A stretch of DNA of 32,800 nucleotides from NCBI GenBank assembly GCA_964544475.1, contig CAZJBS010000031.1:1-32800 (forward strand). The letters run 5' to 3'. The translations under genes and the position numbers were made by a program. The stretch's first letter is position 1; each line of letters starts with the position of its first letter. This stretch comes from CAZJBS01 sp964544475. GTDB taxonomy: Bacteria > CLD3 > SB21. The notes below the pieces were generated by a model. It was not told where the DNA came from, searched no databases, and saw nothing but the letters and a program-made list of their open reading frames with translations. Shown here one piece after another: positions 24,740-31,367 of the stretch.

Positions 24740-25638
24740 ACGAGTTCAACGCCGATTTTGGCGGTTTGGTTTTGTACGTCAAGAATAGGATTGGTTTCGA
24801 CCAGTTCCATCGCAATCACTTTCTGGCAATCGTGGAGCGATTCCATGATGTAATGGGCTTCCCGGTACGTCAGACCGCCGTGAACCGGCGTGCCGACGCC
24901 CGGCGCCACGGATGGATCCAGGCTGTCGGCGTCAAAACTCACATGAATGCCCGCCGTGCCTCGCGACGCGATCCGTATGCTCTCGTCGATCACATCATGA
25001 ATCCCCTTGTCGTCGATATTGCGCATCGTGAAAACCGTCACGCCCATTTTGCGAATCTGATTGATCTCGCCCGTGTCCAGCGTCCGGACGGCCAGAAGCA
25101 CCGCATGAGCCGGATCCACTTTGGCAAATTCCCCGCCAATGGAGGTCAGTCTGGCATGACCGACGCCCAGGGACACCGCGAGCGGCATGCCGTGAATGTT
25201 GCCGGAGGGCGACGTGTCGGGCGTATTCATGTCGCCGTGCGCGTCGACCCAGATCACGCCGACTTTCTTGTGATGTTTGCGGAAATGGCCGGCCACGCCG
25301 GCGATCGTGCCGATGGCGATCGAATGATCGCCGCCGATCACCACCGGAAATTCCTGGTCGTCCAGCGTCTTTTCAACCACACCCGCCAGCGTGCCGACGC
25401 CCCGCGTAATCTCGGACAGATACTTGAGTTTGTCGTCTCCCACCCGCAGAACTTCCGGCGTCTTCGTGGGAATATCCCCGGAGTCCCGCACTTCATAACC
25501 CAGTTCGTGCAGGCGGTCGGCCAGGCCGGCATTCCGCAACGCCGAAGGCCCCATGTCGGTTCCCCGCCGCCCGGCGCCAAGGTCCAGCGGCATGCCAACA
25601 ATCCGGATAACATTCGTATTGCTCGTCGTGATTTTCAT
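24709..25638 (-). CDS. rocF: Arginase
   Basis: This 309-residue ureohydrolase binds two manganese ions through GGDHSIAIG, DAHGDMNTPDTSPSGNIHGM and SFDADSLDPSVAPGV. The SPSGNIHGMPLA stretch and the N-terminal GMPLDLGAGRRGTDMGP are typical of arginases rather than agmatinases. It converts arginine to ornithine and urea in the cytoplasm. It heads the - strand gene run, and its last 31 bases overlap the start of the GH2-like gene. A promoter with good spacing lies 39 bases upstream of the start codon, which has no clear Shine-Dalgarno sequence. No ornithine-using genes are adjacent, so its metabolic partner is elsewhere. Confidence 0.92.
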   Translation of the reverse strand: MKITTSNTNVIRIVGMPLDLGAGRRGTDMGPSALRNAGLADRLHELGYEVRDSGDIPTKTPEVLRVGDDKLKYLSEITRGVGTLAGVVEKTLDDQEFPVVIGGDHSIAIGTIAGVAGHFRKHHKKVGVIWVDAHGDMNTPDTSPSGNIHGMPLAVSLGVGHARLTSIGGEFAKVDPAHAVLLAVRTLDTGEINQIRKMGVTVFTMRNIDDKGIHDVIDESIRIASRGTAGIHVSFDADSLDPSVAPGVGTPVHGGLTYREAHYIMESLHDCQKVIAMELVETNPILDVQNQTAKIGVELVCSLFGKKII

Positions 25639-25676
25639 GAGAAATTGCCGTCAAGTCGTGGGAATGGAGACGGCTC

Positions 25677-25705
25677 AATATATTTAAACACAAAATCATA
25701 AGCAA
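25677..25705 (-). promoter_or_regulatory. Sigma70-type promoter upstream of arginase
   Basis: On the - strand, -35 TTGCTT (25705-25700), a 17-base spacer and -10 TATATT (25682-25677) lie 39 bases before the arginase ATG. It would drive the arginase to glycosylase run. It occupies the 395-base divergent region 25639-26033 shared with groES. Confidence 0.6.
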
Positions 25706-25822
25706 GCCAATATCTGCAATATACATAGGTATTTGGAGTGACGGAATCTCCCCCACGCCACCATCGGAACCATACAAATACGTCATAATGTCATGACAAC
25801 AAGACGTAATAATGTGTCACAA

Positions 25823-25849
25823 TTAGCACTCATCGCAAAGAAGTGCCAA
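25823..25849. promoter_or_regulatory. CIRCE-type operator (HrcA site) of groESL
   Basis: The left arm TTAGCACTC (25823-25831) is a perfect CIRCE half-site. After exactly nine bases comes AAGTGCCAA (25841-25849), which differs from the consensus GAGTGCTAA at two positions. Spacing and position, about 185 bases upstream of groES, fit HrcA repression of a chaperonin operon. No hrcA gene is in the window. Confidence 0.8.
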
Positions 25850-26033
25850 TACGCCATGAGCTTGTGGAGCGTAAGTGTCTTTTTTTCAATGTCATGTGAC
25901 GTGGCACAAGTATTGTAATGCCGACTCCGCCGCCATTGTCCGGCATTCGAAACAACATTTTGAGATACGTTTCAGAAACATCATTTCATTCATACACCCA
26001 ATTACCAGAAATCCATAAACAGGAGGACAAGTC

Positions 26034-26306
26034 ATGAAACTGAAACCCTTGCATGATCGTGTGATCGTGAAGAGCATGGAAGCCGAGGAAAAAACAGCCA
26101 GCGGACTGATCATTCCGGACACGGCGAAGGAAAAACCCCAGGTCGGCAAAATCATGGCGGCCGGACCCGGCAAAAAAGACGAACCGATGACCGTCAAAGT
26201 CGGTGACATCGTGCTGTACGGCAAATATTCGGGCACCGAGATTTCGTACGAAAACGACAAGTACCTCATCATGCACGAGTCGGACATCCTGGCCATTCAG
26301 GGCTAA
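26034..26306 (+). CDS. groES: Co-chaperonin GroES
   Basis: This 90-residue GroES/Cpn10 caps the GroEL ring during protein folding. It has the full family pattern: KLKPLHDRVIVK at the start, the mobile loop EEKTASGLIIPDTAKEKPQ that contacts GroEL, the dome strand and GDIVLYGKYSGTEI. A strong AGGAGG ribosome site precedes the ATG. groEL follows after 40 bases. A CIRCE-type operator upstream implies heat-shock control by HrcA. The gene is intact and of normal length. Confidence 0.97.
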   Translation: MKLKPLHDRVIVKSMEAEEKTASGLIIPDTAKEKPQVGKIMAAGPGKKDEPMTVKVGDIVLYGKYSGTEISYENDKYLIMHESDILAIQG

Positions 26307-26346
26307 GACCAATTGATCATCATTAAAATATTCAGGAGAATCGAAC

Positions 26347-27996
26347 ATGGCTAAAGAAATAGTTTTTGACGTGGATGCGCGTTCCAAACTCATGAAGGGT
26401 ATCAATACCCTGGCCAACGCCGTCAAAGTCACTCTCGGCCCCAAAGGCCGCAACGTGCTGATCGACAAAAAATTCGGCGCGCCGACCGTCACCAAAGACG
26501 GCGTGACCGTGGCGAAGGAAATTGAAGTCGAAGACCCGATCGAAAACATGGGCGCCCAGATGGTGCGCGAAGTGGCCTCCAAGACCAGCGACATCGCGGG
26601 CGACGGCACCACCACCGCCACCGTGCTGGCCCAGGCCATCTACCGCGAAGGCCTCAAGAACGTGACCGCCGGCGCCAATCCGATGGAATTGAAAAAAGGC
26701 ATCGATGAGTCCGTCAAGGTCGTCGTCGAAGAACTGAAGAAAATGACCAAGAAGGTCGAAGGCAAGTCCCAGATCGCCCAGGTCGGTTCCATTTCCGCCA
26801 ACAACGACATGGAAATCGGCAAACTCCTGGCCGACGCCATGGAGAAAGTCGGCAAAGACGGCGTGATCACTGTCGAGGAAGCCAAAGGCTATGAGACCAC
26901 CCTCGAGACCGTCGAAGGCATGCAGTTTGACCGCGGATTCCTGTCGCCGTATTTCATCACCGACGCGGACACGCAGGAAGCGGTCCTGGAAGATCCGAAA
27001 ATTCTGATCTACGACAAGAAGATCTCCGTCATGAAGGATCTCCTCCCGGTTCTTGAAAAAGTCGTTCAGATGGGCAAGTCCCTCCTGATCATTGCCGAAG
27101 ACGTCGAGAACGAGGCGTTGGCGACGCTCGTCGTCAATAAGCTCCGCGGCACCCTGCGCGTGGCGGCCGTCAAGGCCCCCGGCTTTGGCGATCGTCGCAA
27201 GGCCATGCTCGAAGACATCGCCATTCTGACCGGCGGCGTCGTGATCAGCGAGGAAGCCGGATTCAAACTCGAGAATGCCAAGGTGGACTACCTGGGCTCG
27301 GCGAAGAAGGTGATCATTGACAAGGACAACACCACGATCGTCGAAGGCGCCGGCAAGAAGGAAAACATCAAAGGCCGCATCGCCCAGATCAAGACCCAGA
27401 TCGACAATACGACCAGCGACTACGACAAGGAAAAACTCCAGGAACGTCTCGCGAAGCTGGCCGGTGGGGTGGCGGTGATTCGCATCGGCGCGGCCAGCGA
27501 AGTGGAAATGAAGGAGAAGAAGGCCCGTGTCGAAGACGCGCTTCATGCCACGCGCGCCGCGGTGGAAGAAGGCATTGTCGCCGGCGGCGGCGTCGCCCTT
27601 CTGCGCGCCCAGAAATCCATCGAAAAAGGCAAGGGCGGCATCAATGACAAATTCCTCCTCGGCGATATGGGGCTTGGCGTTTCGATTGTGCGGCGCGCCC
27701 TCGAGGAACCCATTCGCCAGATTGTCGGCAATTGTGGCATCGAGGCCAGCATTGTCGTCCAGAAAGTCAAGGAAGGCGCGGAGGATTTCGGCTTCAACGC
27801 GCTGACCGAAGAGTATGAGAATCTTCTCAAGGCCGGCGTCATCGATCCGACCAAAGTCACCCGCACGGCGCTCGAGAATGCCGCGTCGGTCGCGGGGCTT
27901 CTGCTCACGACGGAAGCCGTCGTGTATGAGAAGAAGGAAGACAAGAAAGCCATGCCCCCGATGCCGGGCGGCGGCGGTATGGGCGACATGTACTAG
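26347..27996 (+). CDS. groEL: Chaperonin GroEL
   Basis: This 549-residue GroEL/Cpn60 forms the double-ring folding chamber. Hallmarks are VKVTLGPKGRNVLIDK, the ATP-binding GDGTTTATVLAQAI, PYFITDADTQEAVLEDPKIL, APGFGDRRKAMLEDIAILTG and GIVAGGGVALLRA. The C-terminus ends in a short GGM-type tail (MPGGGGMGDMY). CAGGAGA provides the ribosome site. It is cotranscribed with groES and closed by a strong terminator at 28018-28057. Only this one chaperonin copy is in the window, with no missing motifs. Confidence 0.98.
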   Translation: MAKEIVFDVDARSKLMKGINTLANAVKVTLGPKGRNVLIDKKFGAPTVTKDGVTVAKEIEVEDPIENMGAQMVREVASKTSDIAGDGTTTATVLAQAIYREGLKNVTAGANPMELKKGIDESVKVVVEELKKMTKKVEGKSQIAQVGSISANNDMEIGKLLADAMEKVGKDGVITVEEAKGYETTLETVEGMQFDRGFLSPYFITDADTQEAVLEDPKILIYDKKISVMKDLLPVLEKVVQMGKSLLIIAEDVENEALATLVVNKLRGTLRVAAVKAPGFGDRRKAMLEDIAILTGGVVISEEAGFKLENAKVDYLGSAKKVIIDKDNTTIVEGAGKKENIKGRIAQIKTQIDNTTSDYDKEKLQERLAKLAGGVAVIRIGAASEVEMKEKKARVEDALHATRAAVEEGIVAGGGVALLRAQKSIEKGKGGINDKFLLGDMGLGVSIVRRALEEPIRQIVGNCGIEASIVVQKVKEGAEDFGFNALTEEYENLLKAGVIDPTKVTRTALENAASVAGLLLTTEAVVYEKKEDKKAMPPMPGGGGMGDMY

Positions 27997-28017
27997 TCGT
28001 CACTCCCAAAGTCCGAT

Positions 28018-28057
28018 CGAAAAAAGGCTGGTCCCGCGACCAGCCTTTTTCTTTTTT
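28018..28057 (+). terminator. Rho-independent terminator after groEL
   Basis: GGCTGGTC (28026-28033) pairs with GACCAGCC (28038-28045) around a four-base loop. Five A and five T residues extend the stem, and a T-rich tract follows to 28057. It ends the groESL transcript and marks the border between core genes and the accessory island. Confidence 0.9.
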
Positions 28058-28093
28058 GTACCCGTCCCTGTCCACCCTCACCCATCCCGTGCG

Positions 28094-28236
28094 CCAATTC
28101 CGAAATAGCATTTGACATCTTCCAAGCGGTGCCGTAGCTTTCGTATGTCAAAACGAGGTATCTATGCGTAGTGGAAGAACGGGATTTCACTCCAGTCCAA
28201 CGACCGAAGCGACGGCAGACGCCGCGGGAAACGTGT
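28094..28236. repeat. Direct repeat, copy 1, left of the abiE pair
   Basis: This 143-base segment beginning CCAATTCCGAAATA recurs in the same orientation at 30082-30223 with about a dozen differences by eye, clustered near 28140-28150. Together the two copies bracket the AbiE toxin-antitoxin genes. The rest of the gene-free stretch to 28424 holds the palindrome at 28301-28330 and AT-rich promoter-like DNA. Confidence 0.85.
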
Positions 28237-28300
28237 GTGTGACACCTCATGTCATCGCCAAGCCAGGACGACCTGCGAACGATCCGGAGCCGCCATGGTA

Positions 28301-28330
28301 GATCATTTCGTTGATATCAACAAAATGATC
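28301..28330. promoter_or_regulatory. 30-base palindrome, candidate AbiEi operator
   Basis: GATCATTT...AAATGATC flanks the perfect 12-base core GTTGATATCAAC. Only one of the 15 base pairs is mismatched (C at 28309 against A at 28322). It lies about 95 bases before abiEi. AbiEi antitoxins are winged-helix repressors known to autoregulate from inverted repeats, so this is a plausible operator. Confidence 0.55.
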
Positions 28331-28424
28331 GCGATTAGGGTAAATTGAATATTTGCGATTAATGTCGATTTTTGATACTAATTGCATACATTTACTTACA
28401 ATCCGTTTTCAAGAATGCCTTTAT

Positions 28425-29192
28425 ATGATTGATTTTATTGAACAAAGACTTTCCAAGGGCCGATATACCTTTGCAATAGATGATCTGAAGGCCGCATTTC
28501 CCAACAGGAGCGAGGCAGCAATAAAGTTGGCGCTGTCTCGAATGGTTGCGAAAAAAAAAGCCGTACGGGTGCACCAACGTTTTTATGTCATTGTTTCATC
28601 CGAATTCCGATCCAAAGGCATCTTACCGCCGGTGTATGTTATCCCGGACCTGATGAAATTTCTCAACCGGCGGTACTACGTGTCGTTGTTGAGCGCGGCC
28701 GCTTTGCACGGTGCGGCCCATCAACAGCCGCAGAAATTCTTTGTGTCTATCGAGGCGCCTCCGCTCCGTGCCAAACGGCTTCCCGGCCTGTCGTTGGACT
28801 TCGTCGTCACGCGCGCGATCCCGGAGACGCTCGTCATCGAAATGAAAACGCCGGCGGGTTTTGTCAAAGTCTCCAATCCACTGCTTACCCTGTCGGACTT
28901 ATTGGAATTTCCCCACAGAGCTGGCGGATGGGAAAGAGTCCTCGAAGTGGCCGATGAACTTACAGAAAGTATTGCGCCGGACATGATCACCAAGCCGTTC
29001 TGCGCGCATGTCAAGCAGGTGACGCTGCAACGCCTTGGTTTCTTCTGGGAGTATGTCCGACCTGCACCCGTACTGGCCGACAAACTCTGGAAAATGGCCG
29101 GGAACCGTAAGCTCTTTGCTCTGAACTGGCCGATAGAAATAACCTCAGCCAATGCCGCCGGCAATCGCTGGCGGGTGAGAATTCCAGAATGA
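28425..29192 (+). CDS. abiEi: Type IV toxin-antitoxin antitoxin, AbiEi family
   Basis: From the ATG at 28425 the protein has 256 residues. The frame is open further upstream (TTG at 28353), but the conserved sequence begins with MIDFIEQRLSKG. The N-terminal winged helix (DDLKAAFPNRSEAAIKLALSRMVAKKK, then RVHQRFYVI) fits DNA binding. The following domain (LMKFLNRRYYVSLLSAAALHGA, QKFFVSIE) matches the AbiEi C-terminal region that counters the toxin. The stop overlaps the start of abiEii by four bases (ATGA), as in other AbiE pairs. In known systems AbiEi represses the operon and AbiEii blocks growth, giving phage resistance by abortive infection. No obvious Shine-Dalgarno sequence precedes the start. 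Confidence 0.85.
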   Translation: MIDFIEQRLSKGRYTFAIDDLKAAFPNRSEAAIKLALSRMVAKKKAVRVHQRFYVIVSSEFRSKGILPPVYVIPDLMKFLNRRYYVSLLSAAALHGAAHQQPQKFFVSIEAPPLRAKRLPGLSLDFVVTRAIPETLVIEMKTPAGFVKVSNPLLTLSDLLEFPHRAGGWERVLEVADELTESIAPDMITKPFCAHVKQVTLQRLGFFWEYVRPAPVLADKLWKMAGNRKLFALNWPIEITSANAAGNRWRVRIPE

Positions 29193-29992
29193 TCCCGCAA
29201 GCTTACATCACAGCCTGGCGCGCTCATGCTCCATGGTCCAATAACGAACAGGTTGAACAGGATTTGCTAATATCCCGTGCGCTTCTCGAAATTTTTGGCC
29301 AACCGGAATTGCGTGAAAAGCTTGCGTTTCGCGGGGGTACTGCCTTATACAAGTTGCATCTCGTTCCTGCGGCAAGGTACTCCGAAGATATTGATCTCGT
29401 CCAGGTCACGGCGGAGCCCATCGGACCCACGCTGAACAGGCTACGTTCTTGTTTAAGTTTTCTGGGCGAGGCGAGATCGGATACGGCCGAAAACGTCGCC
29501 ACGCTCACGTATCGTATGGATTCTGAAATACCTCCGGTGGTGCGGTTGCGTCTCAAGATTGAAATCAACGGCCGGGAACACTTCGCCGTCCGGGGCTGGC
29601 ACAGGCACCCATTTCACCTGGACTCCGATTACGGCACCGGCGCATGTGACATAACGACCTACACGGTCGAGGAACTCCTCGCGACCAAACTGAGAGCCCT
29701 GTATCAACGGCGCAAGGGACGCGATCTTTTCGACCTCTACTAGGCCGGCTTGCAAAGAAATGACCTGAATGTTCCGGAAATCGTAAACTCATTTACAGAA
29801 TACATGCGGCGCGCAGGCCATGCCATCCCGACGAGGACTCAGTTCATCCATAACCTGGAAGCGAAACTCCGGCATCCGAATTTCACTGGCGACACGACAG
29901 CCTTATTGAGGCCGGACATAGCATTTGACTACCCGGCGGCCTTCGACCGTGTCGCCAGGGATGTACTGTCGCTTCTCGCAGATGGACAATGA
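29189..29992 (+). pseudogene. abiEii: AbiEii nucleotidyltransferase toxin, interrupted by TAG
   Basis: The first 184 codons (29189-29740) encode the AbiEii/DUF1814 nucleotidyltransferase core: FRGGTALYKLH then YSEDIDLV (the metal-binding G-G/S and D-x-D motif), VVRLRLKIEIN, and the family-specific TVEELLATKLRALYQRRKGRDLFDLY. A TAG at 29741-29743 follows. The same frame then continues for 82 codons (AGLQRNDLNVPEIVNSFTEY and onward) to TGA at 29990-29992, which is the normal C-terminal part. One base change from a Tyr (TAC/TAT) or Trp (TGG) codon would explain the stop. The catalytic motifs precede the stop, so a shortened toxin could still be made, but this is probably an inactivated toxin. 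The start overlaps abiEi by four bases. Confidence 0.85.
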
Positions 29993-30081
29993 CCATGCCC
30001 GCCATCGAATATCTCGACGTCATGTCCATCCGTACTCCCGAAACCGGCTTGAAAGCCCTGCTCACTCCGGCCAAACGCGCC

Positions 30082-30223
30082 CCAATTCCGAAATATCATT
30101 TGACATCTTCCGCGCGGTGCCGTAGCTTGAGATGTCCAAACGAGGCATCTATGCGTAGTGGAAGAACGGGATTTCACTCCAGACCAACGAACGAAGCGAT
30201 GGCAAGCGCCGCGGGAAACGTGT
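30082..30223. repeat. Direct repeat, copy 2, right of the abiE pair
   Basis: This is the second copy of the segment at 28094-28236, same orientation, starting 89 bases after the end of the interrupted toxin gene. The following stretch (30224-30366) contains only a small hairpin, CCTGG...CCAGG, and no convincing gene. Confidence 0.85.
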
Positions 30224-30366
30224 ATGCACGTCAGGCATCCCGTCCTGGACAAACGAACCAGGCAGACACGATGCGTAATTACGCCATAGACCTTCGTCAA
30301 GCAGGCCATTTTGGTATGCTAAACGATATATTATTTCTTAAAGGAGTAGTGAAGCGGTCGAGCCTC

Positions 30367-30527
30367 GGATAACACGCGCGGACAACATTTGTTCGACAGC
30401 CGCGTTGCTTATTACGATAGAAGAATTGTGGCGGCTGTCTCACCAATAGCGCGCCGAGCTAAAAATTACTTGTAAAATTTTTAGATTGCGCTCGTCGCGC
30501 TACCGCGTGTCCGCGCAACCGTTATGC
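30367..30527. other. attC-like recombination site with multi-stem structure
   Basis: The outer boxes GGATAAC (30367-30373) and GTTATGC (30521-30527) pair at six of seven positions and resemble the R boxes RYYYAAC and GTTRRRY of integron attC sites. GCGCGGACA (30376-30384) pairs exactly with TGTCCGCGC (30508-30516), as L boxes do. The centre folds further: GACAGCCGC (30395-30403) with GCGGCTGTC (30431-30439), TAGCGCGCCGAGC (30447-30459) with GCTCGTCGCGCTA (30490-30502, one mismatch), and CTAAAAATT with AATTTTTAG inside it. At 161 bases it is longer than most described attC sites, and no integrase gene is in the window. Confidence 0.55.
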
Positions 30528-30563
30528 GACATCCGCTTTTATTTATAAATGTATGCGCTGTGT
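30521..30563. repeat. Left terminal inverted repeat of the lipoprotein unit
   Basis: Starting with GTTATGCGACATCCGC, this end is complementary to 31087-31121. About 32 of 35 positions pair if an 8-base insertion in the left copy is allowed. It also contains the right box of the attC-like site. The lipoprotein gene starts 30 bases further on. Confidence 0.75.
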
Positions 30564-30592
30564 TTAAAACTTAAGATTTAAGGAGAAAAACC

Positions 30593-31081
30593 ATGAAAAA
30601 GGGTATTTTGTTTTTGGTGTTTGCTGTTCTAATATCTATAACAGCAATTTTCAGTTGCAGCGATGATGATAAAAACAAATTAGAAGGAACAAAATGGAAA
30701 TTAGATGAAATCAACAATGACGATGACGTTGATATTCAATATGTACAATTTACCTCTGACAGAATTAAATTTTGGGAGTATGATGATTATGATGAGTGCT
30801 ACTGGTATTATAGTACTAAATATAAAATTGATGGTGATGAATTATGTTTTTGGGACGATGATGATGAAGAATGGGAATGTGGTGATGTTGAATTTGAGAT
30901 AACAAATGATCGCCTTTATATTTACACTGAAGATGATGATACATATGAATATAAAAAGTCAAATTTCGATTCTGAAGATTTGGATGACGAAAGGTGTGAT
31001 GATGATAAAGTGAAAAAGAATAATGATTCTAAATCAACAAAAATAAGTAAATTTTATTTCCATAAAAAGTCATCAAAATAA
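30593..31081 (+). CDS. Asp-rich small lipoprotein, lipocalin-like
   Basis: This 162-residue protein has a lipoprotein signal peptide: MKKGILFLVFAVLISITAIF then SC, with the lipidated Cys at residue 22. The mature part is extremely acidic, with runs such as DDDVD, YDDYDE and WDDDDEEW. LEGTKWKLDEI and the alternating aromatic/acidic strands suggest a small lipocalin-like beta-barrel of the kind found in many secreted bacterial lipoproteins of unknown function. The tail is Lys/Ser-rich. AAGGAGA gives a good ribosome site. The DNA is far more AT-rich than the chromosome around it, and the gene fills a unit bounded by inverted repeats, so it is probably acquired. Metal or cation binding by the Asp clusters is possible but untested. 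Confidence 0.8.
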   Translation: MKKGILFLVFAVLISITAIFSCSDDDKNKLEGTKWKLDEINNDDDVDIQYVQFTSDRIKFWEYDDYDECYWYYSTKYKIDGDELCFWDDDDEEWECGDVEFEITNDRLYIYTEDDDTYEYKKSNFDSEDLDDERCDDDKVKKNNDSKSTKISKFYFHKKSSK

Positions 31082-31086
31082 TCATT

Positions 31087-31121
31087 ACACAGCACATACA
31101 TAAAAGCGGACGTCGCCTAAC
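31087..31121. repeat. Right terminal inverted repeat of the lipoprotein unit
   Basis: This end begins six bases after the lipoprotein stop codon and finishes with GCCTAAC, a perfect RYYYAAC box. It is the inverse of 30521-30563. The trinucleotide ACC flanks the unit on both sides, which could be chance or a short target duplication. Confidence 0.75.
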
Positions 31122-31331
31122 ACCTTAAAAAAGTTCGAAGTCAATAGAAAAAGCTCTCCCGTGGCGACGTAGTCGCCTATTTTGTTGTTCTTTGCTTCGA
31201 TAACCGATGGGCCGATGCCAGGCCTATCTTTGGTACGTCGGGACTCACTACGGCGCACAGCGCGGAGCGAATTGAAAATAATCCACGGATGCCGCTTGCA
31301 CGCCGTAGCGTGTGCACGGGTGACGTCATAC
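31115..31331. other. Structured spacer between two cassette-like units
   Basis: The spacer is bounded by GCCTAAC (31115-31121) and GTCATAC (31325-31331), which occupy the positions of attC R boxes but pair at only four of seven bases. Inside are GGCGAC-GTA-GTCGCC (31153-31167) and a longer stem with CTACGGCG near 31248 pairing with CGCCGTAG near 31302. No gene is visible. It is a weaker attC candidate than 30367-30527. Confidence 0.4.
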
Positions 31332-31341
31332 GGCATTGCAC
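31326..31341. repeat. Left inverted repeat of the coiled-coil gene unit
   Basis: TCATACGGCATTGCAC is complementary to GCGCAACGCCGTATAA at 32728-32743 at 13 of 16 positions. It lies 26 bases before the start of the coiled-coil gene. Confidence 0.6.
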
Positions 31342-31367
31342 TTTTTTTCCATTAAAATGAGGCTGAT

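Noticed and set aside
25902..25917. Sigma54-like -24/-12 element (TGGCAC, then TTGTA) upstream of groES
   Set aside because: The nearly invariant GC of the -12 box is GT here, no activator site is visible, and CIRCE already explains control.
28164..28300. Small frame starting MRSGRTGFHS in both direct-repeat copies (also 30151-30372)
   Set aside because: The differences between copies change amino acids freely, the frames diverge at once after the repeat, and there is no ribosome site.
29750..29992. Separate small gene after the abiEii TAG
   Set aside because: It continues the abiEii frame exactly, lacks a start codon with a ribosome site and matches the missing toxin C-terminus.
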